A stretch of 64,000 nucleotides of DNA from Actinomycetes bacterium (GTDB taxonomy: Bacteria; Actinomycetota; Acidimicrobiia; Acidimicrobiales; Acidimicrobiaceae), in contig JAKAQR010000001.1 of assembly GCA_021819725.1 (NCBI GenBank), positions 248,001-312,000 on the forward strand. Direction: 5' to 3'. A model generated the notes under the pieces. That model saw only the letters and a program-made list of their open reading frames with translations. It made no database searches and was not told the DNA's origin. The translations under genes and the position numbers were made by a program. Of the stretch, positions 54,700 through 63,404 are shown one piece after another (position 1 is the first letter of the stretch; each line of letters begins with the position of its first letter).

Positions 54700-54945
54700 A
54701 GGGCTGGGACTGAATAAGGAACTGTTGCGACGGACAATCGACGCAGCTCTAGACAACAAGAGGACTGGCCCCTGACTGACAATGAGTTCAAACTGCTCAT
54801 CGAGGTGTGTGTGCGCACTGGATTGGATTCATTTGCGTGCCAGGTGTATGCGATCAAACACTACGACTCAAGGGCCAAGCGTACAAGATCCCCAGTACCC
54901 ACACCCGCCTATGTGGTTCAGCTAGCCGTCTCTCGAGATACATAG
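54700..54945 (+). pseudogene. Relic of a RecT/Bet-type phage recombinase
   Basis: A frame starting at 54763 reads DWPLTDNEFKLLIEVCVRTG followed by LDSFACQVYAIKHYDSRAK. Phage Bet/RecT annealing proteins have in this place a conserved T-x-x-E-F-x-L-F-x-x-x-C-x-R-T-G-L-D-P-F-x-x-Q-I-Y-A-I-K, so the match is clear over about 35 residues. The preceding ELLRRTIDAA, typical of the same family, is in a different frame, and both ends are lost. A short piece of a former prophage. Confidence 0.6.
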
Positions 54946-55477
54946 AGTCCGATAAGTAAAACAACAACAGTCAGAGAGGACCGCCGCATGAGTAGCATCA
55001 GTTCCTCACCCCTGCATCGGACAATGCTCCCCTCAAGCCACTCACCACATTCCTTTACCAAGAACCCTTCGGCCTGGGTTCCGCTACCGCCGCCACGCGA
55101 GCAACAACCGTTTACCGGACCCAATGGCACAAGAGGGTAAGCCACACTCTTTGGCACTCACTAGCAATCGCCAAATGACGTTCGAAGCAGCCGCCACAAG
55201 GGGGACTGCAGAGACAAGCGCACTTTCGGTGCCCAATGCAGTCAATAATTCAATACCAGCATCTTAAGGGTGACATCCACAAGTCACGGTGTCGAATGAA
55301 CAGGACATCGGCACACTCGCACCTTAGAGGAATCTCTCACACCCTAACTTTTCCATTTGATGACGTGCGGCTAACCCGGCCAAAGCTGGCCGATCACAGA
55401 TAAAGCAACCTATCTCTCGCTAGCTTAAGAGGTGATTACGCACCACGCGATGCCTCTCAGGGGGCCATACTCTACTC
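54946..55477. other. No gene recognised
   Basis: No frame looks coding. A short hairpin GGCCA-aagc-TGGCC near 55380 lies about 100 bases beyond the 3' end of the leftward YVTN gene and could help terminate it. Confidence 0.4.
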
Positions 55478-56554
55478 TCACGCGTCCTGATTCAAGGTCC
55501 GTAGAGGTTTGAGAACGGTGACTGTCGCTGATGCCTGATTGACGACGTACGCCTCACCGGTGTGTTGATCCACGGAAATGCCTTGCGGCTGGGTACCCAC
55601 AGAAATAGTCTGCGTAACCTCGTTACTGCTCGTGTTGATCACCGACACCGTATCACTAATGGAGTTATTTACAAGAAGGGTGTGATTCCTGTAGTCTATC
55701 ACCACGCCATGCGGGGAATCCCCAACAGGAATATCATCAACGACTCGATTGTGTTGAAGGACAGCAACCTCGTTCGCAGCACTTACGCCCACGTATACCA
55801 GTCCGTTTTGCGGATCCGCAATGACATTCCAAGGATGCGGCCCCACGGTGACCGTCGTAATGACGCTCATGGTTCGAAGATTTATTACGCTTACGCTATT
55901 GCCAGCAGCGTTAATACTTTGAGAATTATGCGTAGTTCCAGCATATGGATCGATGCCGGTATTAGCAACATACAGCGTTTTGGTTCTCGGGTTGACCGAC
56001 ACACCCCACGGATTCGGACCTACTGATATTCCAGCTGGATCAATTACCTTGTCGTTCTTAATATCTATTGCATAGACTTTACTCAGTGAGATATCGGTAA
56101 CGAATGCCTCGTGAAGCCTCTGTGAAACTACTAGCCCATGGAGATGAGCAGCAACCGGAATTTCGGCTATGACCGCATCAGTCCTTGCATTAATGACATC
56201 GAGACGTCCACGTTGAATATCGGTGACATAAACACGTTGATTCTGCTGGTCGACAGCGACCGTATGAACGGTTCCACCGAGAGGGATTGTCGAAATCAAA
56301 GCACCGGTCTCGCTATTCAACACCGTCACCGTACCGGCGGCGAGGTTGCTGACGAAAACCTTGTGCAGTCGTGCGTCAACTCCTGAAAAGTGTGGAGTTG
56401 GTCCTACGGAGTCCCATGTGCTGACAACGTGATAACTTTCCGCAATAGGCTGAGCACTTGCAACTCCCGAGGTGGTACTAACGAACAAAGCAGCACCTAG
56501 AAGACTGGCACTTGCACCTACTAACAACCTCTTACCCTGGCTTCGAATAACCAT
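55478..56554 (-). CDS. Secreted YVTN-repeat beta-propeller protein
   Basis: A 358-residue protein with an N-terminal signal peptide (basic MVIRSQGKR, hydrophobic core, cleavage probably after SGVASA) and about seven repeats of the YVTN type, recognisable by units such as RVYVTDIQRGRLDVINARTD and TLYVANTG, each followed by a GxxPxGV turn. Such propellers are extracellular or surface proteins, often binding partners without enzyme activity. I choose ATG 56554 with GAGG nine bases upstream; TTG 56569 is in frame. Intact and isolated in a region of relics. Confidence 0.85.
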   Translation of the reverse strand: MVIRSQGKRLLVGASASLLGAALFVSTTSGVASAQPIAESYHVVSTWDSVGPTPHFSGVDARLHKVFVSNLAAGTVTVLNSETGALISTIPLGGTVHTVAVDQQNQRVYVTDIQRGRLDVINARTDAVIAEIPVAAHLHGLVVSQRLHEAFVTDISLSKVYAIDIKNDKVIDPAGISVGPNPWGVSVNPRTKTLYVANTGIDPYAGTTHNSQSINAAGNSVSVINLRTMSVITTVTVGPHPWNVIADPQNGLVYVGVSAANEVAVLQHNRVVDDIPVGDSPHGVVIDYRNHTLLVNNSISDTVSVINTSSNEVTQTISVGTQPQGISVDQHTGEAYVVNQASATVTVLKPLRTLNQDA

Positions 56555-56789
56555 AATTACCATCCTCAACGATCCAAAGATCCTGTACGATCCCTAGGTC
56601 CACTTTGCCTGCACTAATCTTGATGCTAATGGAGGGCCTTTTGCGCGTGGTCCACCTCTTGTCAAGAGAGTCTTATTCAATCTATACATTGCGATGCTAT
56701 CCTGGCCCAGAATTGGGAGGGGTCTCGCGCGTTGTATCCTCGGTTGTCGCTTGAGTTCAGCGTGAACTATCCTCTTCAGCTGTGCCGTC

Positions 56790-57450
56790 ACGAGCTACAG
56801 AATTGTGCGACTAGCCGATCCAAGGGTACTCTCCGCGTAGGTCCCAGAGTCGTCGTCACGGTAGTCCTCGGTCAAGAGCTGCACTTGGACACCTACGGGA
56901 ACCCATCAAGAGAAGACATCGTCGCTTCGACCTCAGCGTTGAACGATGTACACCTCCCCCATCGGCAGGCTCAATCTGGATCGGTAACGCCTGGGGTATG
57001 AGACTCGTCTCGGAGACTTTGACTTCCAACAAGGTTACGAGACAAACGCCTCTGCATTGACGCTTCAAATGTGGCCGGGACTGCAGCCTTCGGCCGCGAT
57101 CTCAGATAGGGCCGACATGACTCTTTGGTGCATCGATTGAGCAATCCGCAGGTTGGTTAGCTGTGTGGAAGAGTGTTCGTCGATGATGGTCAAGGAGCAG
57201 AACAACCTCCCTCTCTGCCAGTGGAATGCCCCTCGTGCCCGGTCCACCTTGTATGGCAGTCGACCTTTTAGCTACCGTTGACTGGATGCTGTGCGCCCGG
57301 GGCTCGCATGCGAGTCGGATAGGCCCCGTCGATGTTCCAGTTGCCTCGGGGGTTCTCCATATTTCCTCCGCACCTTTCACGGCTTCGAAACGCGCACCTC
57401 TTAGCGCGGCAAGTTCGGGCCCAGGAGGGAGAGCATAAAACCCCACAGGT
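56790..57450 (-). pseudogene. Probable relic of a DUF222/HNH endonuclease
   Basis: Leftward pieces in several frames resemble the actinobacterial 13E12/DUF222 family: ALPPGPELAAL at about 57400-57430, LAEREVVLLLDHHRRTLFHTAN around 57170-57240 (residues cited in part), QRVMSALSEIAAEG, and a terminal GPTRRVPLDRLV near 56800-56840. No single frame holds them together. Each match is weak; the order and spacing support the call. Confidence 0.35.
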
Positions 57451-57947
57451 CCAGACGAGGAACGATACGTCCAAGTTCAACAGCACCCGTATCGATCAAA
57501 TGCATAAATCAGCTCATCGCCGGCACTTTCACCGAATCGATGCGAAAGTCTTCTAGAATTTTCAAACCCCATTGGAGAGCTGCTGATTTTCCTTGCGAAG
57601 CCTACCGTTCTTTGCAGCGAAATCCGGGCTACGGAAAGGTCTCAACATAAAATTCACTGAACACCAGTGCGTCAACAATCTCGATGCGCCAGCACGTCGA
57701 ATGGCGCAGTCTTTGCAGCTCTTGACAAGGTGGATCGGTTGGAGCATCGCGATCGCACATACCCTTTGGAGTAGAACGTACTTAGGCAACTCTCTTTGGG
57801 CGCCTGCATCAAAAAACACCGTGAGATCGGGCCCCATCGAATGCTGAAGTTCAGTGCAGGTGGCGCGGTCTCCAAGGTTGCAGGTCACCACCAGCCGGGC
57901 CGCATCAACTGGTTGGGGGTGGGATGGTTCGGTTACCTAGCGTTGCT
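57451..57947. other. Unassigned, probably decayed
   Basis: A leftward open frame of 109 residues (57562-57891) with many Cys residues has no recognisable family. No promoter or repeat stood out. Confidence 0.35.
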
Positions 57948-58730
57948 TCAACGTTGTTCCTTCGCCCAGGCGGCTTGACGTTCGTGGTGCTCCTTGAGCC
58001 ATTGCGCTAGGATGCGGTCGTCACTCGTAGGGGTGCCTATTGCGATGTCGTCTAGGTAGCTTCGGTCGAGGGTGATGCGTCGATCCAACTCACCCTGGTC
58101 GCCCGGCCTTCCATGACCCGGGATGAAAGTGACAACCTGGTCGAGGAGTTGTGCATACAGATCAAGGGCAGCGAGGTAATCGGAGAGCGGGTCGGGCTGA
58201 TCGAGGTCGAGCGTTGGGATCTCGATGTCAGACACCATGTCACCCGCGACGAGGATCTGTCGGTCTGTGATCCAGAGCGCAGCATGTCCAGGGGCATGGG
58301 CTCGGTGCTCGATGACCTGACAGTTCGCGGCCCAGAGAGGTTCAGTATCGGACCAGGTCGTGAGGAGGCCGCACAGGTCTACATCATGACCAGGGCATTG
58401 CTCGGAGATGTACTCGTGGAGCTCTGTCAGTTCGGCCTGGCAGGTATCCACGTTGGCCCGAACAGCGAAACGAGGGACCTCGGCCCCGAACCGTTGGGAC
58501 CAGAGGACATGGTCCCAATGGGCGTGTGTCGACCATCCAAGCGTGACCCGAAGGCCTCTCTCCTCAACGAAGTCCGCGATCACGTCGAGATCGGATGGGG
58601 TAATCGCCGGGTCAATGAGCATGCAGCTGGTGTTATCGAGCGCAACGATGGTGCTCGTCGTCATCTCGCGGTCACTCGTGTGGACCCAGACACCGTCGCC
58701 TATGGCCTGGATGGGAATGTTCGTCGACAT
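57948..58730 (-). CDS. MBL-fold metallo-hydrolase
   Basis: A 260-residue hydrolase with the metal motif THAHWDHVL (H-x-H-x-D-H, residues about 67-73), AHAPGHAALWI, LVAGDMVSD and FIPGHGRPG, giving a full set of ligands. It is a compact MBL domain without extra domains, similar to lactonase-like or glyoxalase-like enzymes. TAGGCT lies seven bases before the ATG and there is no ribosome site. It looks fully functional. Confidence 0.85.
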   Translation of the reverse strand: MSTNIPIQAIGDGVWVHTSDREMTTSTIVALDNTSCMLIDPAITPSDLDVIADFVEERGLRVTLGWSTHAHWDHVLWSQRFGAEVPRFAVRANVDTCQAELTELHEYISEQCPGHDVDLCGLLTTWSDTEPLWAANCQVIEHRAHAPGHAALWITDRQILVAGDMVSDIEIPTLDLDQPDPLSDYLAALDLYAQLLDQVVTFIPGHGRPGDQGELDRRITLDRSYLDDIAIGTPTSDDRILAQWLKEHHERQAAWAKEQR

Positions 58731-58737
58731 TGATCGA

Positions 58738-58743
58738 AGCCTA
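58738..58743 (-). promoter_or_regulatory. Probable -10 hexamer (TAGGCT) of the metallo-hydrolase gene
   Basis: Seven bases separate the hexamer from the leftward ATG at 58730. Same TAGxxT pattern as in front of fdhD and others. Confidence 0.35.
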
Positions 58744-59184
58744 GCGTCCTTGGACTGTTGGCGTGAACACTTCGCGATGTGGCGCTCGTGAGAGATTGGA
58801 TCTGGGGGATATCCCTATCTCTTTGTCAAGCCGATAGAACGGTCTTCCGGTTGCCTCCCATTTGACTACCAAACGCAATGGACCGTTCGGCGTGAATGCG
58901 CGAGTTCTCTCGAGCGGCACCATCGAAGCTAGGGGTCCAGTGACGGTTGAGACAAACCCTGGCTGAGACGACTCGCTCCGAGGCACTCGACTTCCTGGAC
59001 CCGACGTACACCAGTTAGCTGTCATGAGCTTGTAGCTCACTAATGTCACTTGGACCTCTCTGTATTTATCCTTGTGACATCCGAGCTTCTAAGCGCATGT
59101 CGACCTAGGCTAAAATCAGGCACTTCTGAGCATAGCTAGAAGGTGGTGCACTGGTGCCGCGAAGAGACGAGGAGTTACGCTAAT
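58744..59184. other. Divergent intergenic region
   Basis: Between the metallo-hydrolase and the acetyltransferase. A leftward open frame of 102 residues (58741-59049) has no family resemblance. TAAAAT near 59110 may be part of the acetyltransferase promoter. Confidence 0.35.
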
Positions 59185-59694
59185 ATGCCCGTACGTCACG
59201 CCAACCCCGGCGACGCACTCGGCATCGGAACAGTTCATGTCATATCCTGGCAAGCTGCTTATCGAGGCGTTCTTGCACAAGACTACCTCGATTCCCTTGA
59301 TTCCGCTCAACGCGGGGCAAACTGGAGACGGTACCTGACCGGATCCCTCTCACACGACGAGTCCGTTTTCGTAGCTGAAGTTCAGCCCAATAATGTTCTC
59401 GGCTTTGCCAACGTTGGACAGTCGCGAGATGCCAACGGAGTCGGAGAATTGAGGTGCCTTTATGTGACCCCGGAGCACTGGGGCGAAGGCATTGGACGCG
59501 ATCTCATGTCCAGTAGCGTCGATGCGCTAGTCGCTTGTGGTTTCCGTGAAGCCACTCTCTGGGTCTTGGACAGCAACTACAGAGCTCGCAGGTTCTATGA
59601 GGCCAGCGGATGGGCCGTGGACCAGGGTGCGAAGCAAGAGACGATCGGCGGAATAACGGTACGCGAGGTTCGGTATAGGCGAACGCTCGCCTGA
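59185..59694 (+). CDS. GNAT-family N-acetyltransferase
   Basis: A 169-residue acetyltransferase. The acetyl-CoA pyrophosphate loop is about residues 91-105, beginning LYVTPEHWGEGIGRDL (the R/Q-x-x-G-x-G/A position is W-G-E-G-I-G). The C-terminal ATLWVLDSNYRARRFYEASGW is the usual last strand and helix. I choose ATG 59185 with ACGAGGAG ten bases upstream. Substrate unknown; relatives acetylate amines, antibiotics or protein N-termini. Confidence 0.85.
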   Translation: MPVRHANPGDALGIGTVHVISWQAAYRGVLAQDYLDSLDSAQRGANWRRYLTGSLSHDESVFVAEVQPNNVLGFANVGQSRDANGVGELRCLYVTPEHWGEGIGRDLMSSSVDALVACGFREATLWVLDSNYRARRFYEASGWAVDQGAKQETIGGITVREVRYRRTLA

Positions 59695-60381
59695 CATGAA
59701 AACCCTGCAGTAGGCACACGTGAGTGCGGGGTGTCGGGGGGAGCCTCCTGGGAGGCGCGCATTCCGAGGTTGAGTTGTCGACAGGTTCCGGGGTGGCACC
59801 CGAGAGCGCAACCCACAAGATCATGAGTCCGAGTGTGCCGTTGCGCACTTCTTTGTTCGTCCGAGCGACCGATTTGTTGAACTGAGAGTGCGGGGAAGAG
59901 ACCCGCACTCTGCGGGTACGCAACTCACAATATTGTCGGATCAACGGATGGGCCCCCTTCAGTGTGACCGTGAAATCGATAGAATCACCAAATTCAATCG
60001 CGACCCGCTGGCCAGTGCCAACCCCGGGTGACGCCAACTGCCGAGCCACGACCGCAGAACGTGCAAAGGGCTCTTCAGCCCGGAGAGCCTGTCCGGTTAC
60101 CGGAACCTTGATGACAAACTTTGAAGGTATCGAAGAGTAGGCCCCCTGCCACACGCCAACCAACGCATCTCTGACCCGACGACCCTCTACCGGACCGCCT
60201 CCTTCTCTCATCACCAGCTCGTTCCCCACCGCAAGACCACCGTCGGCACCACGGCAGCCATCCCTGTGAGCGACCTGATTGCAGGAGTTTTTCAGCTGCG
60301 GTGACCAAGACCTGAACCTTCAGCGAGTGCCGAACACCGACGGGACCCTCGTGCGTAACCGGTCCCTCACGATCCCGACGA
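59695..60381. other. Unresolved stretch, possible broken gene on the minus strand
   Basis: Leftward, the frame starting near 60229 contains a stretch of about 90 residues that reads like real protein (for example PSKFVIKVPVTGQALRAEE and GQRVAIEFGDSIDFTVTLKG, cited in part), after which it degenerates into Pro/Arg-rich sequence antisense to the acetyltransferase. I do not recognise the family. It may be a truncated gene. Confidence 0.35.
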
Positions 60382-62619
60382 TCACCTACCTGCGGTAAGT
60401 GTCACCCAGCCATTCCCAGTAGCGTTCGTCTCGAGATAGCGATGAGCTACGCCAGAGTACGTGAGCATGGCGTTGGTCAGTAACTTCTTCAAAAGAATAG
60501 GTCCAGCCTTTAGCCCAGGACTAATCACCGCGCTTTGCACAGACAACCGGGGAGCCTGACCCCCCGCCGCATTCTCAGGGTTGACGGTCAGGGTCACCAA
60601 GCAGTGCTGCTGTCCACACGCAATCGATGCAGCCTCCGGTAACGACTCTGAACTCACTGGGTGCAGCTTGAGTGAACGGAGCTTCCACGCACCTGTGAGG
60701 GGTTGACCGCCAATCATCAGCGTGGACTGACTCGTCACAACGACGCCGTCACAGCCCCCGGCGATTGAGCACCCAACCGCGTAGAGCCCGGGGCCTGGGA
60801 GAGAATAGGGAACGTCACCCGCAAGCCGCAGCAACTGCCACGTAGCACCCCCATTGTTACTCCGTGCGACAAACGGGCGCAAGGTTCCATAGCCGTCGAC
60901 AAAATCATGCTGACCTATGGCAACGCAATCGCCACGACCCATACAGGTGACCGCGCCTATTGAGAGATCGTTTCGAGCATGTGGCACATGAGCTTGGTGC
61001 CAACTCGCGCCCGCGTTGTCGGTCCACAGCACGGGAAACTGAAAATGGTGGCTGATGCCGCTCATCGCCATGACGCAATCGCGAGGTGTTCTACACGAGA
61101 GCCCCAAAGGACTGGCACCAATACTGAGCGTTCTGACAGTGGTCTTGCCCGTCAATGGGTTGATTGAGAGCAGTTGATACGAGCCGCTCCCCTCCTGCAC
61201 GATGACGTCGCAATGATTCGCCACAGGACACGTAAGTGCGATCGGCGTGATGACGGCAACACCAGTTCCTGGATCATGGACCTGCAGGGAACGTACTGCC
61301 CTATCCTGATCAGGCACGAGTTTTGCAAGCACAAGATGACCTCCGAATGCTCGGAGCGTCTCGCACGAACCGCTGTCACAGGAGGCAAGTTGGACACCGT
61401 TGGCGAGTGCTGGTGCCTTGGGTATTGACGAGAACGAGAGCCCTGATCCGATCCCGAACCCTTCTCTTGTCAGCGTGGTCAACCGAGGGATCGTGGTCGT
61501 CGTCGAACCCAACGTCAAGAGGCACGTCGTTGAGGTGCGCACGCAGCCAAGCGATGGTTGATCGACTGCTGACCCGCTTGGCACACTCGCACCCCGGAGA
61601 CGTTTCCCGACCAGAAGGAAGGTTGTGGTGGACTTGTTCGTGGACAGACTGGTAATGCACTGCGTGGCACTGCAACTCAGGTCGTCTAGGAACGTCCCCG
61701 ACGCCACAGAGGTGCTCAGTGCCGCAGTAGTTCCATTCGCATAGACCACATTAACGACAATCGTGTGACTGGATGAGGGTGCAAGCGCCGCACTCCAGTA
61801 GCAAGCCTCGTCATCACAACTCGCCTTCAGATCAGGTTGGACCTGCTCCGACGCGAGAACGCGGTGAAAGCCGGTCGCAACTCCACCGAATAAAAGCTCC
61901 TGATCACCGATCATGGCACCGGGAATGGTCACGATGTCGACACAGGCAGACGGAGTGGCGCACGCAATGGAGTTGGAATCGATTTGTTCAGGGGCAGGTG
62001 CGGGCTCATGAAGAAGAGGTATGGGAGACCAAGCGGTCGCGAAAGGCGGTGAGGTCCACGCTGTCGGTTTGCCATTCCGCACACCCGTGACCCAGCAGGG
62101 ACCTCTCAGAAGACAGTGCACCGAGCTGGGCTCAAAGCCAGCCGTTACTGTCTCGTTTTTCCACGTTCGGCCAGCGTCGTTGGTGACGAACAGCTCCTGG
62201 TTTCCTCCATCAAGACCCCTTCCCAGCACGGCGTAACAGGTTTGCGCACTCGCACACGCGGTGCTCTCAACCATCTGCTGTGACCCCTTCAACGAGGGGA
62301 CCAATGCAAACTCCTGGTGATTGGCGCGTCGGACCCAAAGCTGGGAATAATCCGAATATCCACGCTCGGTCGCAACCAGGCAGGTCGTTGATGCGCAAGC
62401 AAGGTTACCTGCGGCTACCGCGCTCGCAATCGTCGACGTCGAGTTGCGAATCGTACGCACCTCGATCGACGTGAGCGGCCTCTTGCTTGCCACTCTGCGA
62501 TGAGATCGAACGAGCACAAGCCCAAGTCCGCCGATGATCAGCAACAGGGCAACCAGGCCCAGCACCAGTGATCGGCGATGTCCCGTCACTCTGTCAACTC
62601 CAGTCCAAAGACGGACCAT
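60382..62619 (-). CDS. Membrane-anchored beta-propeller protein with 13 Cys pairs
   Basis: A 745-residue protein with one N-terminal membrane anchor (about residues 17-38) and a large exported part. It has three BNR/Asp-box-like motifs (TNDAGRTW, TDNAGASW, SNNGGATW), pointing to a sialidase-like propeller. Twenty-six cysteines occur as thirteen C-x(4-6)-C pairs, each in a repeated hydrophobic-A/S/T-C...C-hydrophobic setting (for example LACASTTCLV, LSCSATQCIT, VTCMGRGDCVAI), suggesting one local disulfide per strand unit. I see no catalytic sialidase triad. A function in surface binding or adhesion is plausible; none is proven. Confidence 0.75.
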   Translation of the reverse strand: MVRLWTGVDRVTGHRRSLVLGLVALLLIIGGLGLVLVRSHRRVASKRPLTSIEVRTIRNSTSTIASAVAAGNLACASTTCLVATERGYSDYSQLWVRRANHQEFALVPSLKGSQQMVESTACASAQTCYAVLGRGLDGGNQELFVTNDAGRTWKNETVTAGFEPSSVHCLLRGPCWVTGVRNGKPTAWTSPPFATAWSPIPLLHEPAPAPEQIDSNSIACATPSACVDIVTIPGAMIGDQELLFGGVATGFHRVLASEQVQPDLKASCDDEACYWSAALAPSSSHTIVVNVVYANGTTAALSTSVASGTFLDDLSCSATQCITSLSTNKSTTTFLLVGKRLRGASVPSGSAVDQPSLGCVRTSTTCLLTLGSTTTTIPRLTTLTREGFGIGSGLSFSSIPKAPALANGVQLASCDSGSCETLRAFGGHLVLAKLVPDQDRAVRSLQVHDPGTGVAVITPIALTCPVANHCDVIVQEGSGSYQLLSINPLTGKTTVRTLSIGASPLGLSCRTPRDCVMAMSGISHHFQFPVLWTDNAGASWHQAHVPHARNDLSIGAVTCMGRGDCVAIGQHDFVDGYGTLRPFVARSNNGGATWQLLRLAGDVPYSLPGPGLYAVGCSIAGGCDGVVVTSQSTLMIGGQPLTGAWKLRSLKLHPVSSESLPEAASIACGQQHCLVTLTVNPENAAGGQAPRLSVQSAVISPGLKAGPILLKKLLTNAMLTYSGVAHRYLETNATGNGWVTLTAGR

Positions 62620-62944
62620 TGCTGAGCGAATGCCTTCTCTGATCTCATCAGACTAATGTAGCCCAGATCCTCGTCCAGAAGCCCGGACGGGTTCCGTATG
62701 TCACAGCGGACAAGGAGATCAGATGACACAGCGAACGACTAGCTCACGCCAGCTAGCCGGTCACAGTCCTGTTCACGGAGACGCCAGAGTGCTTGACGGA
62801 GAATTCCCCCGTTTGGATAGAGATGTTTCAGTAGCGCACGCCCGTCCGCAAGGACGGAGTGATGACACTAGGGTCACCTGGCTCAAATTGAGACCGTATG
62901 TACTCCTGACGCAACCATCCCCCGCGTGCAGTTCCACCGTTGGT
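62620..62944. other. No gene recognised
   Basis: Region between the propeller gene's start and the DUF2493 relic. A short rightward open frame (62723-62986) has no family resemblance. It must hold the promoter of the leftward propeller gene, near its 62619 start, but no clear -10/-35 pair stood out. Confidence 0.35.
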
Positions 62945-63285
62945 CTTGGCTCGATCCGCTCACGCATGCCTTTTCAACGCAGTTGATCATGTCGCGGGTG
63001 CTCGTCTCACCTGGAAAGCTGATCACAAGATCTGCTCCGGCGGCAAGCATCTCTCGGCCTCGAATAGGACCAACAGTCTTCCTGTGTGAATCCAGTCCGC
63101 TAAAAATGCTGCTACCTCATATACCCCAGTGTTCCTGCAATACGCCCTTCCAAGAGATCAACACCAGGTGCTACTCCGTGGATTATCATCGTCATTGGGT
63201 CTACTGCTTGCAACTGCGTACGTCGCTAGCGGACGTATTTCTGTCTACGTGGATTGATCCGCCTCACACACCATGGCTCGCACTG
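62945..63285 (-). pseudogene. Frameshifted DUF2493 (SLOG-superfamily) gene
   Basis: Leftward pieces in different frames follow the DUF2493 order: IIHGVAPGVDLL near 63160-63195, then FLADWIHTG near 63085-63110, then TVGPIRGREMLAAGADLVISFPGE (62995-63085, cited in part) and TSTRDMINCVEKA. Intact relatives read H-G-x-A-x-G-A-D-x-L-A, A-D-W-x-x-x-G, A-G-P-I-R-N-x-x-M-L and A-F-P-G-G-x-G-T-x-D-M-V. At least two frame changes are needed. The glycine-rich loop is damaged (PGGRGT became PGETST). Confidence 0.65.
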
Positions 63286-63404
63286 GTCTTCCCGGCGCTT
63301 TACTTCCTCCATATATGTGCACCGCTGAAGGGCCGACAACACCCCGGAGATAAAAATGGGCTATCCTAATGCGGTCCGTTACCGAAACCTAGGCATCGAG
63401 GTCG

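Noticed and set aside
57562..57891. Minus-strand 109-residue frame, considered as a CGNR-type zinc-finger regulator
   Set aside because: The cysteine spacing only loosely resembles that family and the CGNR motif itself is missing.
59504..60229. Minus-strand open frame of 241 residues as an intact gene
   Set aside because: Its second half is antisense to the acetyltransferase and is Pro/Arg-rich; only the first part may be protein-like, so I list the stretch as unresolved.
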